64,000 nucleotides of DNA from Ceratotherium simum simum (taxonomy: Eukaryota > Chordata > Mammalia > Perissodactyla > Rhinocerotidae): contig NW_004454179.1 in NCBI RefSeq assembly GCF_000283155.1, positions 8,360,500 through 8,424,499 on the forward strand. The letters are read 5' to 3'. Made by a program: the position numbers and the translations under genes. The notes under the pieces are model-generated. The model was not told the DNA's origin and ran no database searches. It was given only the letters and a program-made list of their open reading frames with translations. Below are positions 1 to 10,711 of this stretch, in pieces; position 1 is the stretch's first letter, and every line of letters begins with the position of its first letter.

Positions 1-410
1 AGGACATTAGGTACACACATGATAAAATTCTACTGTTACATTTCAGATGCTACTGTGTAATCCCATGTACGTGACTTAAAGTTCAATTTAACTAATTTCT
101 CAAAAGGGAGGTCAATCTTTTTCTTTTAAAACCTAATAACAAGGTGATGTACCTTCGGGCATGCTTCATCTACATTCAATTTGCACTAAATCACTGCTTT
201 GAAGAAATTTGGATGAGAGGAGTCAAGTAATTAACTCAAAGAAAAATCATGACATTATCTCTAGAAAAAAAGAAGCCATCTTCAGAATGTGTTGTCTGTG
301 TTGAATTTTACGTGCACACATCCTGAAAGGGACATTGCATTTATGTATAAATAGCAACAAAAATTCAAGCTAACTTTAAAACCTCTCGAAAAATATATCT
401 AATATATAAG

Positions 411-526
411 TTGATTATATATATATACACATATATATACACATATATATATACACACATATATACACATATATATACACACATATATATACACACACAT
501 ATATATATACACATATATATATATAT
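411..526. repeat. TA/CA compound microsatellite
   Basis: About 115 bp of alternating tatata and cacaca units in a loose (TATACACA)n register. The purine/pyrimidine alternation is nearly perfect, so slippage and length variation are expected. The small open frames across it are artefacts of the repeat. Confidence 0.9.
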
Positions 527-630
527 GAGGAGGAAAAAGAAAAACACCAGAAGCTGGAACAGGGATCATCTGACATATGGTTGGACAACATGGAGTTTCA
601 GGTGACCCTAGAGTTCACTTAATCCAAAGT

Positions 631-755
631 CTTCATTTTACAGATGAGTTCAGTGAGGTCCAGAGAGGCTGAGTGACTTGTCTAACATCACACAGTTAGT
701 TAGTGGAGAGCCAGGACTAGAATCAAGGTCTTTGCACAGAGCAGCCTCCTTCAAT
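631..755 (-). mobile_element. MIR SINE, antisense copy
   Basis: The segment reads cattttacagatgag, then gtgacttgtctaacatcaca and agttagtggagagccagga, which is the reverse complement of the MIR core and its right half. It is old and diverged, with no TSD visible. Confidence 0.8.
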
Positions 756-1242
756 TGCCTGCAGGTCTAGTTTCCTGCTGTCCTCAGGTGGACTCACTCC
801 GTCAGACAGCATTGTTGTGATCTCTGGGTATGGGTACCCATTTCATCTATAGCTGAGGCCTCTATGATTCTCCAGTGATCCGTTAACCCACTTTGGTATT
901 TGAGGTCTTAGATTACATTTTTGTTGTGTCTAGTAGAGGGCGCAGCATCCAGTACTAGGTGCATCTAGTCTGGATGGCAGTGGAACAACACAGAGACTGT
1001 TTTCTGCTAAAATCAGCCAAATATTGGGAAAGGCAAGACTTACAGAATGGGGGAGATGGAGAAGAAGCTCCTTTAGGTCATTATGAAGTATGTGGAAAAA
1101 ATCCCTTGAATTTAGATATTATCACATACAGTCTGTTTGTAATACTCACTTGATGGCAAATCAACTGGAGGGACCCAATATCATTGACTCATTCTCTGGT
1201 CTCCTAGCTGTCCATCAAAGTTTTGTGCTACTTTTTCATGAA

Positions 1243-1743
1243 TATCTTAGTCTGTTCGGGCTGCTATAACAAAAATACCACAGACTGGGTGGCTTATAAA
1301 CAACAGAAATTTATTCCTCACAGTTCTGGAGGCTGGGAAGTCTAAGACCAAGGCTCTGGCAGATTCAGTGTCTGATGAGAGCCTGCTTCCTGGTTCATAG
1401 GAATCTTTTAGATGTGTCCTCACATGCTGGAAGGGGCAAAGAAGCCCTCTGGGGTCTCTCCTTTTTTTTTTTTTTATTGATGTCATAATAGTTTATAACA
1501 TTGTGAAATTTTTGTTGTACATTATTGTTTGTCAGTCACCATATAAATATATCCCTGCACCCCTTGTGCTCACCCCCCATCTCCCTTCCCCCTGTCTGGG
1601 GTGTCTTTTATAATCCCATTTGTGAGGGCTCCACTGTCATGACCTAATCACCTCCCAAAGGCCCCACCTCCAAGTCCCATCACATTAGAGATTAGGTTTC
1701 AACATATGAATTTTAGGGCAACACAGACATTCAATCGATAGCA
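1243..1743 (-). mobile_element. MLT1A-type LTR (ERVL-MaLR), split by an L1
   Basis: Read on the minus strand this matches a solo MLT1A-class LTR. It has a start like TGCTATnGATTGAATG, 'ggtggggcctttgggaggtg', an AAATAAATTTCTGTTGTTTATAAGCC-type poly(A)/TATA stretch, and an end near ctgttatagcagcccgaacag. It is a non-coding relic of an ancient endogenous retrovirus-like element. A younger L1 fragment interrupts it (1460-1594). The internal TSD shows that the LTR was present first. Confidence 0.85.
1460..1594 (-). mobile_element. 5'-truncated L1 3' end inserted in the MLT1 LTR
   Basis: A poly-T run followed by attgatgtcataatag and tttataacattgtgaaat is the reverse complement of the same L1 3' end seen at 55097-55674. 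The copy is about 135 bp. The flanks tctggggtctct (1448-1459) and tctggggtgtct (1595-1606) are a 12-bp TSD with one mismatch. Removing the insert restores a continuous MLT1 sequence. Confidence 0.85.
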
Positions 1744-3025
1744 ATGACTCCATGGAACAGACACTGCTTGCCTTACCCCATTACCACCAACTGAACTTTA
1801 CATGATCTACTAATAAGAAATAAACTTCGACTGTGTTAAGCCATTGAGATTCTGGGGTTTACCTGTTATTGCAGCTAACAGTTACTTTAACATAGTCAGT
1901 GACGTCTAACTTGAATAATAAAATTTAATTTCCACAGAGTACTTGAAGCAAAGCTTGTGAGGAAGGGGAGAGGGAGAGGGCAGCAACCGTGAAATCAAAG
2001 ATCTCCAGCATGTGTTAGTTCATCAGGCAATCAGTCTTAAGGTCAAGGTGTAGTGTGGACAGCAGTGGCCTCTCTCTCCCCACAGAATACCCTGAGAACA
2101 GAAAGTTAGAGTATTCACATTTTATTACTTACAAAACATTACCTCAAAATATAAACTACCTCATGGACCCAAACTCTCTGCAATCACCAGGCAAATAGAA
2201 ACCTTAATATAATCTGTTTTCTGGAAGAAAATATTAACACGTGTTAAAATCGCCTGCGCAGAGAAGAAATTTTCCCTGGGAGGTGTTCCTGCACTCATTT
2301 ATAATTAGAAGAGCACTCATCAATAATTAGAAGAGAAATGTTCATGATGTGGGCTGTAAAGAAAGGCCCCTTTTCTCTGCTGGGTGCATGGGACAGGGGG
2401 ATTTGTTCAGGAGCCAGTCATCTGGAAGCAGGTCAGGCCTCCCAGGGCTCCCAGGGGCTGCTCTGGTGTTTGGAAGGAAGTGGGTGCCAAAGCAGTTAAT
2501 TTGCTGTATTTTGGCCTTCTTGTTTTAGAGTGATATTTGCAAATACTATCCATTGGGTGATAGTTAATGGATTTATTATTTAGTCTAGGAAGGCGAAGAG
2601 AAACTTCCAAACCTCTGGGTTGTGGCGGGAGGAGGAGGAGTGCTCTTAGAGGCAGTACAGGTGTGGTTGCTGACTCCACCTGCCACTTACCTCCAGGACT
2701 TAGAAATATCAAGAATCATCACCTATGTTGGGTGGTGGGAGTGGCCCTTGAAATTGTTCTGCAGAAAAACACAGAGGGAGAGGAGCAGATCAGGAAGGCC
2801 ACTGGTGGGCCAAGGTGAGCCTGGATTCAAAATTCTACAGCCAAGGCTGGTCACGGCCCTACTCACTACTCATCAGAGCTGCTAGTCGGCTTCCTCAAAT
2901 CCAAGATCAACTGTCCTGGGTGAAGGCACTTTTAGGGTTCTCTGTAGACACACACAGGATGCTAAGAAAGCCAGCTGTGGGCAACACAGAGGTAAGAAAG
3001 AGTTGGCCACAGCAAGTCCAATGAG

Positions 3026-3140
3026 AGAGAGCACAGTGCAATGACAGCAGGCTTTGGAATCCAACAGATCTGGGTTCAAGTCCCAGTTATGCTACACTGC
3101 TTATCTGCATCGCCTTGGACAAATTACTTCTCTGGTCCTC
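3026..3140 (+). mobile_element. MIR SINE
   Basis: The order is that of MIR: 'ggctttggaatccaacagat', 'tgggttcaagtcccagttat' (tRNA-like B-box region), 'gccttggacaaattacttct'. It is ancient and diverged. Confidence 0.85.
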
Positions 3141-4748
3141 CCCAGAGTCACCACCTAGGACGGGGGTAGGAAGGCAGTTACAGGAGCCTTTGCATCCCTG
3201 TTAGTGGAACTCAGAGGGATTCCAATGCTCCAGTTATTTGCGCTGTTTCTCTTTGAGTCCCCCTTACTATTTATTTGCAATTCTGGTACATCCTAAAAAA
3301 AGATTGCGAATGATTCTATAATCAAATCTTAATTCTCTCTCTGTACAGCAGATTTCCCTGGGCTCCCGGTTGGGGATAGAGTGGCTGGCAGAGGTGAGGC
3401 TATGGAACTGGAGAGAAAGTTAGTGGAAAAGAGCAATTGGCAGTGTCCAGGCTGGGGCAGGGGTGCTGAGGTTGGACAGAGGGGCCAGTGGAGGAAGCCA
3501 TGCTACATAAATGTTTATGCGCCTACATCTTTTGCCTTCTCCAAGCCATATCTCTATTATTTTTGGTTGCTCTATTGATATTTCAAATTTTTAAAGTCCT
3601 TCCCTGTCCCAGTGTTTTTATTGTCAGAGGGATCTACCTGGTTCACCTTTGCTTCTGCAGAGATTAAACATTGCCCTTTTGTTTTCAGAAAGAAAGCCGC
3701 TCTCAGTGGGTTTCCAAGGTGAATTCTGCAGCTGCATCCGTCCCAAACACAGGGACCTTGAGTGCCTCTGGCGGGGCACACCTGCAGATGCTGGGCCTGG
3801 CCTGGACCATTTGGCAGCTCAGCAGTGTACAGTCCTGCTGGATCCTCCTGGCTGCCCCACCCGGGAAGGCCCCAAAGGCTCCCTGGTGCTGAGAGCCGGT
3901 GGCAGCCTCTCAGGCAGAATCCGTCAACAACCTTTGCCCTGTCAAATGTTCAGGGCTTGGCCCCATCTGCCCGGGGACTGCCCAACTGCTCAGGAGGGGC
4001 TGGGGCTACAGAGGGCCAGTGGGCCTTTGGAAACTGTGGTTCTGGGAGTCCAGGCCTTAGTCTCACTGTGGCCCAGTTCTGGTATTTTCAAGCTTTTCTC
4101 CAGCTGGAGATAATGCTAATATCCCACAATTGCAGCTTTTTCGGGGCACTACAAGAATTGAGACTTTCTCTTCAAATAACAACGAGAATTTGTTCTGAGC
4201 CTTTGCGATAAGAAAGGAGAAAGAAGATCATTCCTAGAGGCATGAGGAGCAGAAAATCATCTGAACGAGAGGCACAGACTTCTCATTATACATTATTATG
4301 CTTTCAAATGAGCATTTCTGCAAGCCTATTCTCTAGTATAAAATATAGTGACTCTTAAGCCTTAGATTATCTCAGCCATGTCTTGTTTTAGGAGGAAGAA
4401 TCCGATCTGGGGAAGCTGGTGGGTGAGCTCTTTTGTCCCAGGGCCTAGCCTGCAAGCTGCTCCCTTGATGTGCATCATGATGCTGAGTTTTGCCAAAGGC
4501 TGTCTTTTGGGGGGAATGTGAGAGGAGAATCGCTTATAAGGAGTGATCCCTACTGATTTAGTAATTACCCCCCACCCCAAAATGAAAAAGCCAGGACAGA
4601 TGCCCTGTACTAAAATCCCTGCGGAATGTGATGGTATAGTGAGTTTCTCACTATCCTTTGAACGATGCAAATACTTCTTCCATGAGACAATTGCAAAGTG
4701 AGAATTGCAGGACTCCAAAGATAAATTTTAGTGATTCCCTCCTCCCGT

Positions 4749-4754
4749 TTTATT
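4749..4754 (-). terminator. Candidate distal poly(A) signal AATAAA
   Basis: The plus-strand TTTATT reads AATAAA on the HPSE2 strand, about 2.46 kb below the stop codon and 45 bp after an ATTAAA. It is the only canonical AATAAA I see between the stop codon and this point. Confidence 0.4.
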
Positions 4755-4798
4755 AACTAAAAACAATAAAACAAAACTTAGACCGCTTAGGAGCAGCA

Positions 4799-4804
4799 TT
4801 TAAT
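4799..4804 (-). terminator. Candidate poly(A) signal ATTAAA followed by a T/GT-rich element
   Basis: The plus-strand TTTAAT reads ATTAAA on the HPSE2 strand. About 20-45 nt downstream on that strand is a T/GT-rich run (aagttttgttttattg), the usual arrangement for cleavage and polyadenylation. It may act with, or instead of, the AATAAA at 4754-4749. Confidence 0.4.
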
Positions 4805-4957
4805 ACACAGAGAAAGACAAAAGAAGCAGGAACTGACTATATCCTGCAAGTTTAGAGGCTTAGTGAGGAATCAACACTTATTTACAGAAAGTATGTTTGA
4901 ATGGAGCTCTGGAGGACCTGTGGAGAGGTGAAGGGAGTGAGTGTGTGATTGGGCAGC

Positions 4958-5085
4958 CACTGAGCTTGGTGGTTAAATGAATAGACTCTGGATTATTCCG
5001 AGCTCAGCAACCCATTCCGCTGGGTGACCCTGGGCAAGCTACAGACCCTGAGGGGGCTACTGTGTTTGTAAAGCAAATGAGCCCA
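4958..5085 (+). mobile_element. MIR SINE inside the probable 3' UTR
   Basis: The segment 'gagcttggtggttaaatgaa tagactctgg' followed by 'gggtgaccctgggcaagct' matches the MIR left and core regions. It lies antisense to the HPSE2 transcript. Confidence 0.7.
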
Positions 5086-5219
5086 GGGCTGGGTCCACAG
5101 GGACCTCTGGTTACTCTTGTTATTGTGAGGTGGCCTTGTGGCTGTACCTGCACCAGTATATAGAAGAAATTTTGATATCTTCATAAATTTGGAAAAATGT
5201 GGGGAAACAATCTCTTTGT

Positions 5220-5320
5220 CTCTCATTTCTCTTTTCCTTTCTCTTCCTCACTTTCCTCTGCTGCTTCTTTCTCTCCTTTCTACCCCGAGTCTTGGCACTT
5301 CTCTCCTCCCCTCTCAGAGC
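5220..5320. repeat. Pyrimidine-rich low-complexity tract
   Basis: About 100 bp made almost only of C and T (tctcatttctcttttccttt and similar). On the HPSE2 strand it is purine-rich. No function is assigned. Confidence 0.7.
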
Positions 5321-5514
5321 TGAAGCTTCAGCAAGAGGTGCCTGCTTCTAGAGAAGAGGAGGCCTCTCTGGGTCGCCTTGCAGCGGCAGTGTCAGGGTCT
5401 CCTCCTCTCTCAGCTGCTTCCAGGTTGAGCCACCCAGTGACCGGGTCCAGCCTGGTTCTCATTCTCACCCTTTCTTGCTCGAGTAGCATACACCTCCTGT
5501 GCTGTTCCTCCTAT

Positions 5515-5775
5515 ACCTAATAACAAGCATGTCAAAACTGAGTCCACTCTCTTCCTTACACATACAGTGAGCCTGTTGGCTTCTCTCTCCCAAATTCCCG
5601 GTTCTCCAAGCTGAGAATCCTTTACCTTCTGTCTCTCACCTTACTGTCCACTTTGCAGACTTGGCCCTAATCCTTGACTCCTTGGGTATCTTAGGCATCT
5701 CCTTGGCCTCTGGCCTCAGCAACCCTACCCCTCTCCTCCATTTCTATCCTTTCAAAGCAGCAGAAATTGTATCAC
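5515..5775 (+). mobile_element. Possible L2 LINE fragment in the probable 3' UTR
   Basis: The stretch has the pyrimidine-rich style and several L2 landmarks (tgtcaaaactgagtccac, cttggccctaatccttgact). Similarity is patchy and no end is defined. Confidence 0.4.
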
Positions 5776-6125
5776 TCTCTTAATTGGAATCCTATGACAT
5801 TGTCAAATATCTTCTCCTTTAAAAAAAAGCGTCATTCATGTCATTTATCCTGTGAAAAAGAATCACATCCACAGAAAGAAAGTAGTGTTCAGTTGCAGCC
5901 TGTTTGCAAAGCCCCACACATACTCCTTGAATCACAGAGAATGTCCTCATCATCAACTTTAAATCACTCCACGTCCCCCCTGCCCAACTTGAGAGCTTCC
6001 CACCTACCATTCCATAGTTTTCCTGTCAGACCTGTCTCCAGATTCCCCGTTCCTCAAAATGGCTGACTGTAAGCTTTGTTCCGTGCTCAGATAAGCTGGT
6101 CTGGGCCAGGATGGACCTGGTCCTC

Positions 6126-6131
6126 TTTAAT
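6126..6131 (-). terminator. Candidate proximal poly(A) signal ATTAAA
   Basis: This is the first variant hexamer met below the HPSE2 stop. It would give a 3' UTR of about 1.1 kb, but no strong GT-rich element was noted behind it. Confidence 0.2.
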
Positions 6132-7214
6132 GCCCAGATTAGATATCTGCCTGGTAAATGCACTGAGAGGCACACAGCTACTTGGGAGGAGGCAGAAAGG
6201 CTGGATTCAGTTGTGTCTTAATGGTGATGACCTTTGGTTTACACCTCTTTTTTTTCCTAATGGTTTTGGTCAACCAAACAAGTAAGGGCTCACCCTTCTC
6301 AAATTCGAAGAAGGTCTAATTATTTGCTTTGTTCAGTTGGTGAGTGCGTGTGTGTCTGTGTTTGGCGGTTTGACGTGCTTTCTCTTTGTACTAAAACTCT
6401 CTCCCTCACAGCCACATGACGGATGATGATGGCTTTTTGTGGTGCCTAATACATTGCTCTCCACTCAATGAATATTGTTACCTGACTCCCATTCCAACCC
6501 CAGGGGTATCTGGATTTACAGAGGAATAGAACCTTCTTACAAAATCTGGAGTATGATTGCAATTTTACTTTTGAAGCACCCGCTTCCCAGAGGAATAGCC
6601 ATTGATTGATGCCACTGTCAGAAACCCAGATGCACACACTCATACATCAGCCTGGAAATTACAGAAACAGCTCACCCAGCAGGCTGGTGCTGACTCACCC
6701 ACTTGCGCCCCTATGGGAAGAGAGGTGATGGGAAACCCAGGGCAATAGCAGGGAGCAGACAAAGAAGTGGAGTTAGAAGAAGACTGAGCTCTCGTAGGTC
6801 CACCGCGTTTTTTCCTCGCTCATATTCCACTGGGGACAGCAGCCACAGGCTAAGATCTGTAGTTATATTGCTGTGACCAGGATCATGGGGAGTTGTTTCC
6901 TTTGTCCTGGGAGTGCACTGTCAGCTTGTCTTCATGGTGCATGTATAAGGATATACACAGCTCTACACACATATCTTCATCCTTACAGGTACAGATCATG
7001 TCTACATTTTCCTTTGGGGTGGATGTGACCTACCTAGGCTAACGTTTGACATTTATCTCTTTGGAGAGCAAATCTATGTCGATTCCAGCAGGATGGGGGC
7101 AGCAGAGGCTGCTTTGTTGCTAAGAAGATGTCTGAAAAATAAGGTTACAATTAGGGTAGAAGAGTGGAAAGCAGTCCAGCAGGCACGCTGGCACCTTGTG
7201 AGTGTGAGGGTGGC

Positions 7215-7380
7215 TTATCGGTAGCGGCAGGCCAAAGCATTGACATTCTTGACCACATAAAAGCCCATGGTGACTGGAGGGATGACCAATGTCCGGCCGG
7301 CCCGCAGGGGGCGGGGCTTCAATTCTGGAAGGGTCCCATCATCCACCATCACTAAGAGCTGGCCGTTCAGCTGCACTGAC
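7215..7380 (-). CDS. HPSE2: HPSE2 last coding exon (exon 12): C-terminus of heparanase-2
   Basis: Read on the minus strand, the exon opens after a good acceptor (pyrimidine tract ending in cactgcag, AG at 7382-7381). Its first base completes the AAG lysine codon split with exon 11. It then encodes 54 residues from SVQLNGQ through VMVDDGTLPELKPRP and PPVTMGFYVVK to ALACRYR, and ends in TAA at 7217-7215. Heparanase-2 is the secreted, heparan-sulfate-binding, catalytically inactive paralogue of heparanase (GH79 family). This exon gives the last strands of the C-terminal beta-sandwich domain; the catalytic-barrel residues lie in exons outside the window. Heparanase-1 ends in a related but different sequence, and the match to HPSE2 is far closer. 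From memory, human HPSE2 has P and F where this copy has L (NGQLL) and Y (GFYVV); both changes look conservative. No frameshift or early stop is seen. Confidence 0.97.
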
Positions 7381-7479
7381 CTGCAGTGAGGAAAAATAGC
7401 ATGCAACTTGTTATTGTGTTACAAGAGAGCCATCGCAACTAAGCTGGGGTGGCCCCAGATGGCCTGATCTGTGCCCAGC

Positions 7480-7675
7480 TATCACTTATTGACGCTTGCT
7501 GTGCCCAAGCTCTCACCAGGTGCCTTCCTTTAATAACGCATTCAAACATCTCAACACACTCAGAGGAAGAAACCGTCATTATCCCCATTCTACCTAGAGT
7601 GGTTACATGACTCACCCAAGGTCATACAGCTTATAGGTCTGGGAGCCAGGATGTGAACACAGGTAGTCTAGGTCA
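7480..7675 (-). mobile_element. MIR SINE, antisense copy, just upstream of exon 12
   Basis: The segment 'cattatccccattctacc' followed by 'cacccaaggtcatacagctt' and 'gggagccaggatgtgaacac' is a MIR reverse complement. It sits about 100 bp inside intron 11 from the exon 12 acceptor. Confidence 0.85.
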
Positions 7676-9287
7676 ACAGACCCATCATATAGACAAGTGG
7701 AAAGTCTCTGTGATGCAGAAGCTGAAAAGAGTCTCATGTCCACTTTTTTAAAAAATCATAATAGCACTTTAGATTGACTTTCTACCTAAAGAGTTTTTAC
7801 CTGTGGAATGATGCATAGGCTTAAGATATTTTAGAAATCTCCTATTGAACTCGTATCTTTCATTAATTTATCTGACAGATTAAAGAACTGACATCATGTT
7901 GCTTGTTGAGGGCTGTTCTGAAGGAGGACAGAGATGTATCTAACGACTTTACTTTTTCTAACCTAAGAATGAATTTCCATATCTAATAATTAACAGATGT
8001 TTCCATTTTAGCAACACAATGAAGTAGGTGATAAAATAAGGCATCTGTGATCACAATTCACCTATCTTGCTTGCTTTTATTCTTCCTGTGTACCAGCCGT
8101 CTCCAACCCTGAGAAGGGGCCACATATGGAGCACCCTCAGAGGAAAAGGGAAACAGCTCATTGCTCATCCTTGGCCTGTGGTACAGAATCCAGACAACTT
8201 CCCAGCTGCTCCAGACTAGGGAGGGATCGTACAGCCATGTACCCAGCTTGAAGCTCAGCTTTATGGGTCAGCAGAAAAGGCCAGAACCAGGCCACCAGCT
8301 GGAAACAAAACTGTGAGTCACCGTAAGAAAATCAACATTGCGTAGTGATCACTGTTTCTGAGCCTTGCCCAACCTCCATGTGATAACATTGTAGTGATAT
8401 TATCTGAGCTGTAAAGAGAATAAAATGTTAGAAATTGATATAGAGGTCTTTGTTTGGTGTTCCTTCTGTGCTGTGAATGATAGGTTTAGAGAGAGATAAT
8501 CAGACCCATGCCCAATAGAGCAGTGAATTCCCAGAGAGAAGTGTGTTGTAAATTGCTCCCAATGGAGAGCTTGGCAGAGAAGCAGCTCCAGGCCTGGGCC
8601 CACATGGATAGGTTTGGGCCCAGTCCAGATCTGACAAGCCAGAGGGGCAGCCCCCCTTCTCTTGGGTATGACTGAAGAATGAATGAACTGAGCGAGCAGG
8701 GGACTCCTGTATGGAGAGCCAAGCCTGCTTCTGGAAGGTGTAAGGTGGGAGAATTGAGATCTGAAGATCAGTGTTGACCTCATCAAATATGCAAGGAGCT
8801 TTTGCTTTAAATTCAAGTAATCTTCTCTGGTGAAGACAGCCTACTCGTTGGAGTGGGAGGCAGGGTGAGGAGAGGGGGTTCAGTTCCAAAAAAACGCCCA
8901 GACAGGTCTTCATAATGTATTTTCATTATTTTGTTTCAGGTGGTATGAATATCCAACAACCATATATGCACTGTCAAATACAAGTTCAATAATACAATTA
9001 ATATTTCCAAGGCATATTCACTTCTCTACTTGAAAACCTTCAATGATTCCTCTTATATACAGAATTAGGTGCAAGCCGCACCCCGCCCTCCCCCCCAGGA
9101 ATTAGGTAATGCTCTTTTAGATTCAGATGACCCCAGGGTATGGATATCTTTGGGTTCTGGGAAGCGCAAAACAAAGTTTTTGCTTTTAATTTCCATACTA
9201 ATAACAAGTAGTTATTCTGGAACAGGCCCCATTCTGATTTCATTATTGGTTGGTTAAAAAGCTAACTTGGAAACAGGGAGCATGGTC

Positions 9288-9460
9288 AAGATTCTGGACT
9301 GATCTCTAATTTCAGGAGCCCGGCCACTAACTTGCTAGGTGGCTCTGGCCAATCTCTTAACCTCACTGCCTGCAGTTTTTGCATCTGTAAGAATGCTATA
9401 TAGGCTCTAGTGTGAATGAAATGAAATAAAAAATATGAAAGTGCTCTGAAAGCATAATGA
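9288..9460 (+). mobile_element. MIR SINE
   Basis: The segment 'agattctggactgatctcta', 'ggccactaacttgctaggtg', 'cctcactgcctgcagttttt' and 'aagtgctctgaaag' runs through most of MIR in order. Confidence 0.8.
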
Positions 9461-10285
9461 GCCATATAAGTGGGAGATGGTGTTTTTTTGTTGTTATTCT
9501 TTCCATTGTCGTTATGGGTAGATAAACTTTTGGTCTTTGTACTTGACTGCTCTGTGGCACTAAGTTTCACGGCTCCCTTCTTAAAGCCCTCTCTTCCCTT
9601 GGCTCCCATGGTGTCTCTCTCTCTCCCTCTCTCTGCCTCAGTTTTCCTCCTTTATTTCAGCATGTTGTTTCCATTTCAGGGGGACTGTTCCCTTCTACCT
9701 GCCTCTCAGATGCTGAGGTCCTGGTGCTTTGTCCTTGGACCTCTTCTCTTCCCACACTGCGTGCTCCCCCTGGGTGCTGTTACCCACACCCAGGACTTTG
9801 ATTGCTATCCACCTTTCCATGCTTCCCAAACCTGTCTGTCTGTCCCAGATCATTCTTCTGCCTTATGTATCTCCACTTGGCTGTCCCACAGGAACTTCAA
9901 AGTCACTATATCCAGAGTCAAAATCGTCTACTCAAACTCTGTCCTTCTCTCTGCCTTTTTATCCACTATTTATCCGATTACCTAAGCCAGAAAGCTGGGA
10001 GTCATCTGAGACTTCTCTCCCAGTTCCCATGTCTAGGGTCACAAGTCCAATCAATTCTACCTTTTAATATTTTTGAAATCTGCTCCTTTCTCTCCATTCA
10101 CTGCTATTATTTTATTTCAGACCACCCTCCTCCACCCTGCTTTCCATATTGCTGACCGAGCCTCTGTTGCTGTCACTGCTTCAAACTCTCCAACACTCCT
10201 CATCCCTTCCTGTATAATACAGACGATGAAGCCTAGCTCAACTACCTGTCTAGTCTCAGATCCTGCCAGTACCCTTACTCCAGTG

Positions 10286-10711
10286 CTAACTAACTGTGCA
10301 TCACAGACCTCTGGGGGTGGGGGTGGGATGAATCAGCAGTTATTGTAAGGATTTCATCAATAGATGCATGAACAAAGATTGTTTTACAATGAAAAACTAG
10401 TAAGTCTTGCACATAGATGAGGTAAATATTTCTCAAATGAAAATGTAAGTAGATACTGTTGGGATTAAAATACACAAGTTCATTTAAAAGTACAGTAAAT
10501 ATTTTTCAAATGTAAATGCCAGTAGACACTGTTGGGATTAATAAGACATAACCTGATTTAAAACTGTTATAAAATTCCTAATAGATTTTTTGGGAGGATG
10601 AGGGCATCATGTGTTTTTTTTTAAGCAAGAGATTTTAAAAGGACAATTACTATAATGTGGGAGGGCCATGACATTTGTTGACATTACAAAGGAACCCTTG
10701 TACTTGAAGAG
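10286..10711. mobile_element. Unclassified 426-bp insertion within L2
   Basis: The segment is flanked by gccagtacccttactccagtg (10265-10285) and gccagcacccttgccccagtg (10712-10732), a 21-bp direct repeat with three mismatches that looks like an old TSD. L2 similarity stops on one side and resumes on the other. Inside are a G-rich start (gggggtgggggtggg), an AT-rich body and a diverged 73-bp tandem duplication. There is no clear poly(A) tail and no TG...CA termini, so the class is open. Confidence 0.45.
10422..10570. repeat. Diverged 73-bp tandem duplication
   Basis: Copy 1 (10422-10494) and copy 2 (10495-about 10570) share gtaaatattt, tcaaatg, aaatg, agtaga and actgttgggattaa in the same order and spacing, with scattered substitutions and a small indel near the end. 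Confidence 0.75.

Larger units (their letters stand above)
1..4734. other. HPSE2 3' flank, no gene recognised
   Basis: No exon with credible splice sites or protein similarity is seen. The stretch holds a TA/CA microsatellite, two MIRs and an MLT1 LTR with an L1 inside. About 1750-1900 is an old repeat fragment with a tail of the 'ttaagccattgagattctggggtt' kind, left unnamed. The GC-richer segment 3650-4210 is open in two plus frames for about 150 codons, but the products resemble nothing and lack a gene structure. Positions 4100-4380 show no repeat I recognise. Confidence 0.6.
4735..7214 (-). other. HPSE2: Probable HPSE2 3' untranslated region
   Basis: The stretch downstream of the TAA stop (lower coordinates) has no splice signal that must be used and carries several minus-strand poly(A) hexamers. 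The first is ATTAAA at 6131-6126, giving a 3' UTR of about 1.1 kb. A closer-set pair, ATTAAA at 4804-4799 and AATAAA at 4754-4749, would give about 2.4-2.5 kb. I chose the distal pair because a T/GT-rich stretch (4785-4755 read on the minus strand) follows the first hexamer. The tract contains a MIR and an L2-like segment in antisense orientation. The true end needs transcript data. Confidence 0.45.

Noticed and set aside
411..526. CRISPR-like regular repeat
   Set aside because: It is a dinucleotide microsatellite with no spacers, in a mammalian genome.
3649..4211. Two plus-strand frames of about 150 codons below HPSE2
   Set aside because: Overlapping frames with no similarity, no start context and no splice structure, in moderately GC-rich flank.
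8400..8913. Minus-strand frames of 137-138 codons in intron 11
   Set aside because: On the HPSE2 strand, but with no plausible acceptor/donor pair and no match to heparanase proteins. Two competing frames overlap.
9470..10155. Overlapping plus-strand open frames of 112-171 codons
   Set aside because: They lie in L2 3' sequence, which is pyrimidine-rich and poor in stop codons on this strand. They are not L2 proteins in frame and not a gene.
10314..10328. G-quadruplex at gggggtgggggtggg
   Set aside because: It has only three separated G-runs, short of the usual four.
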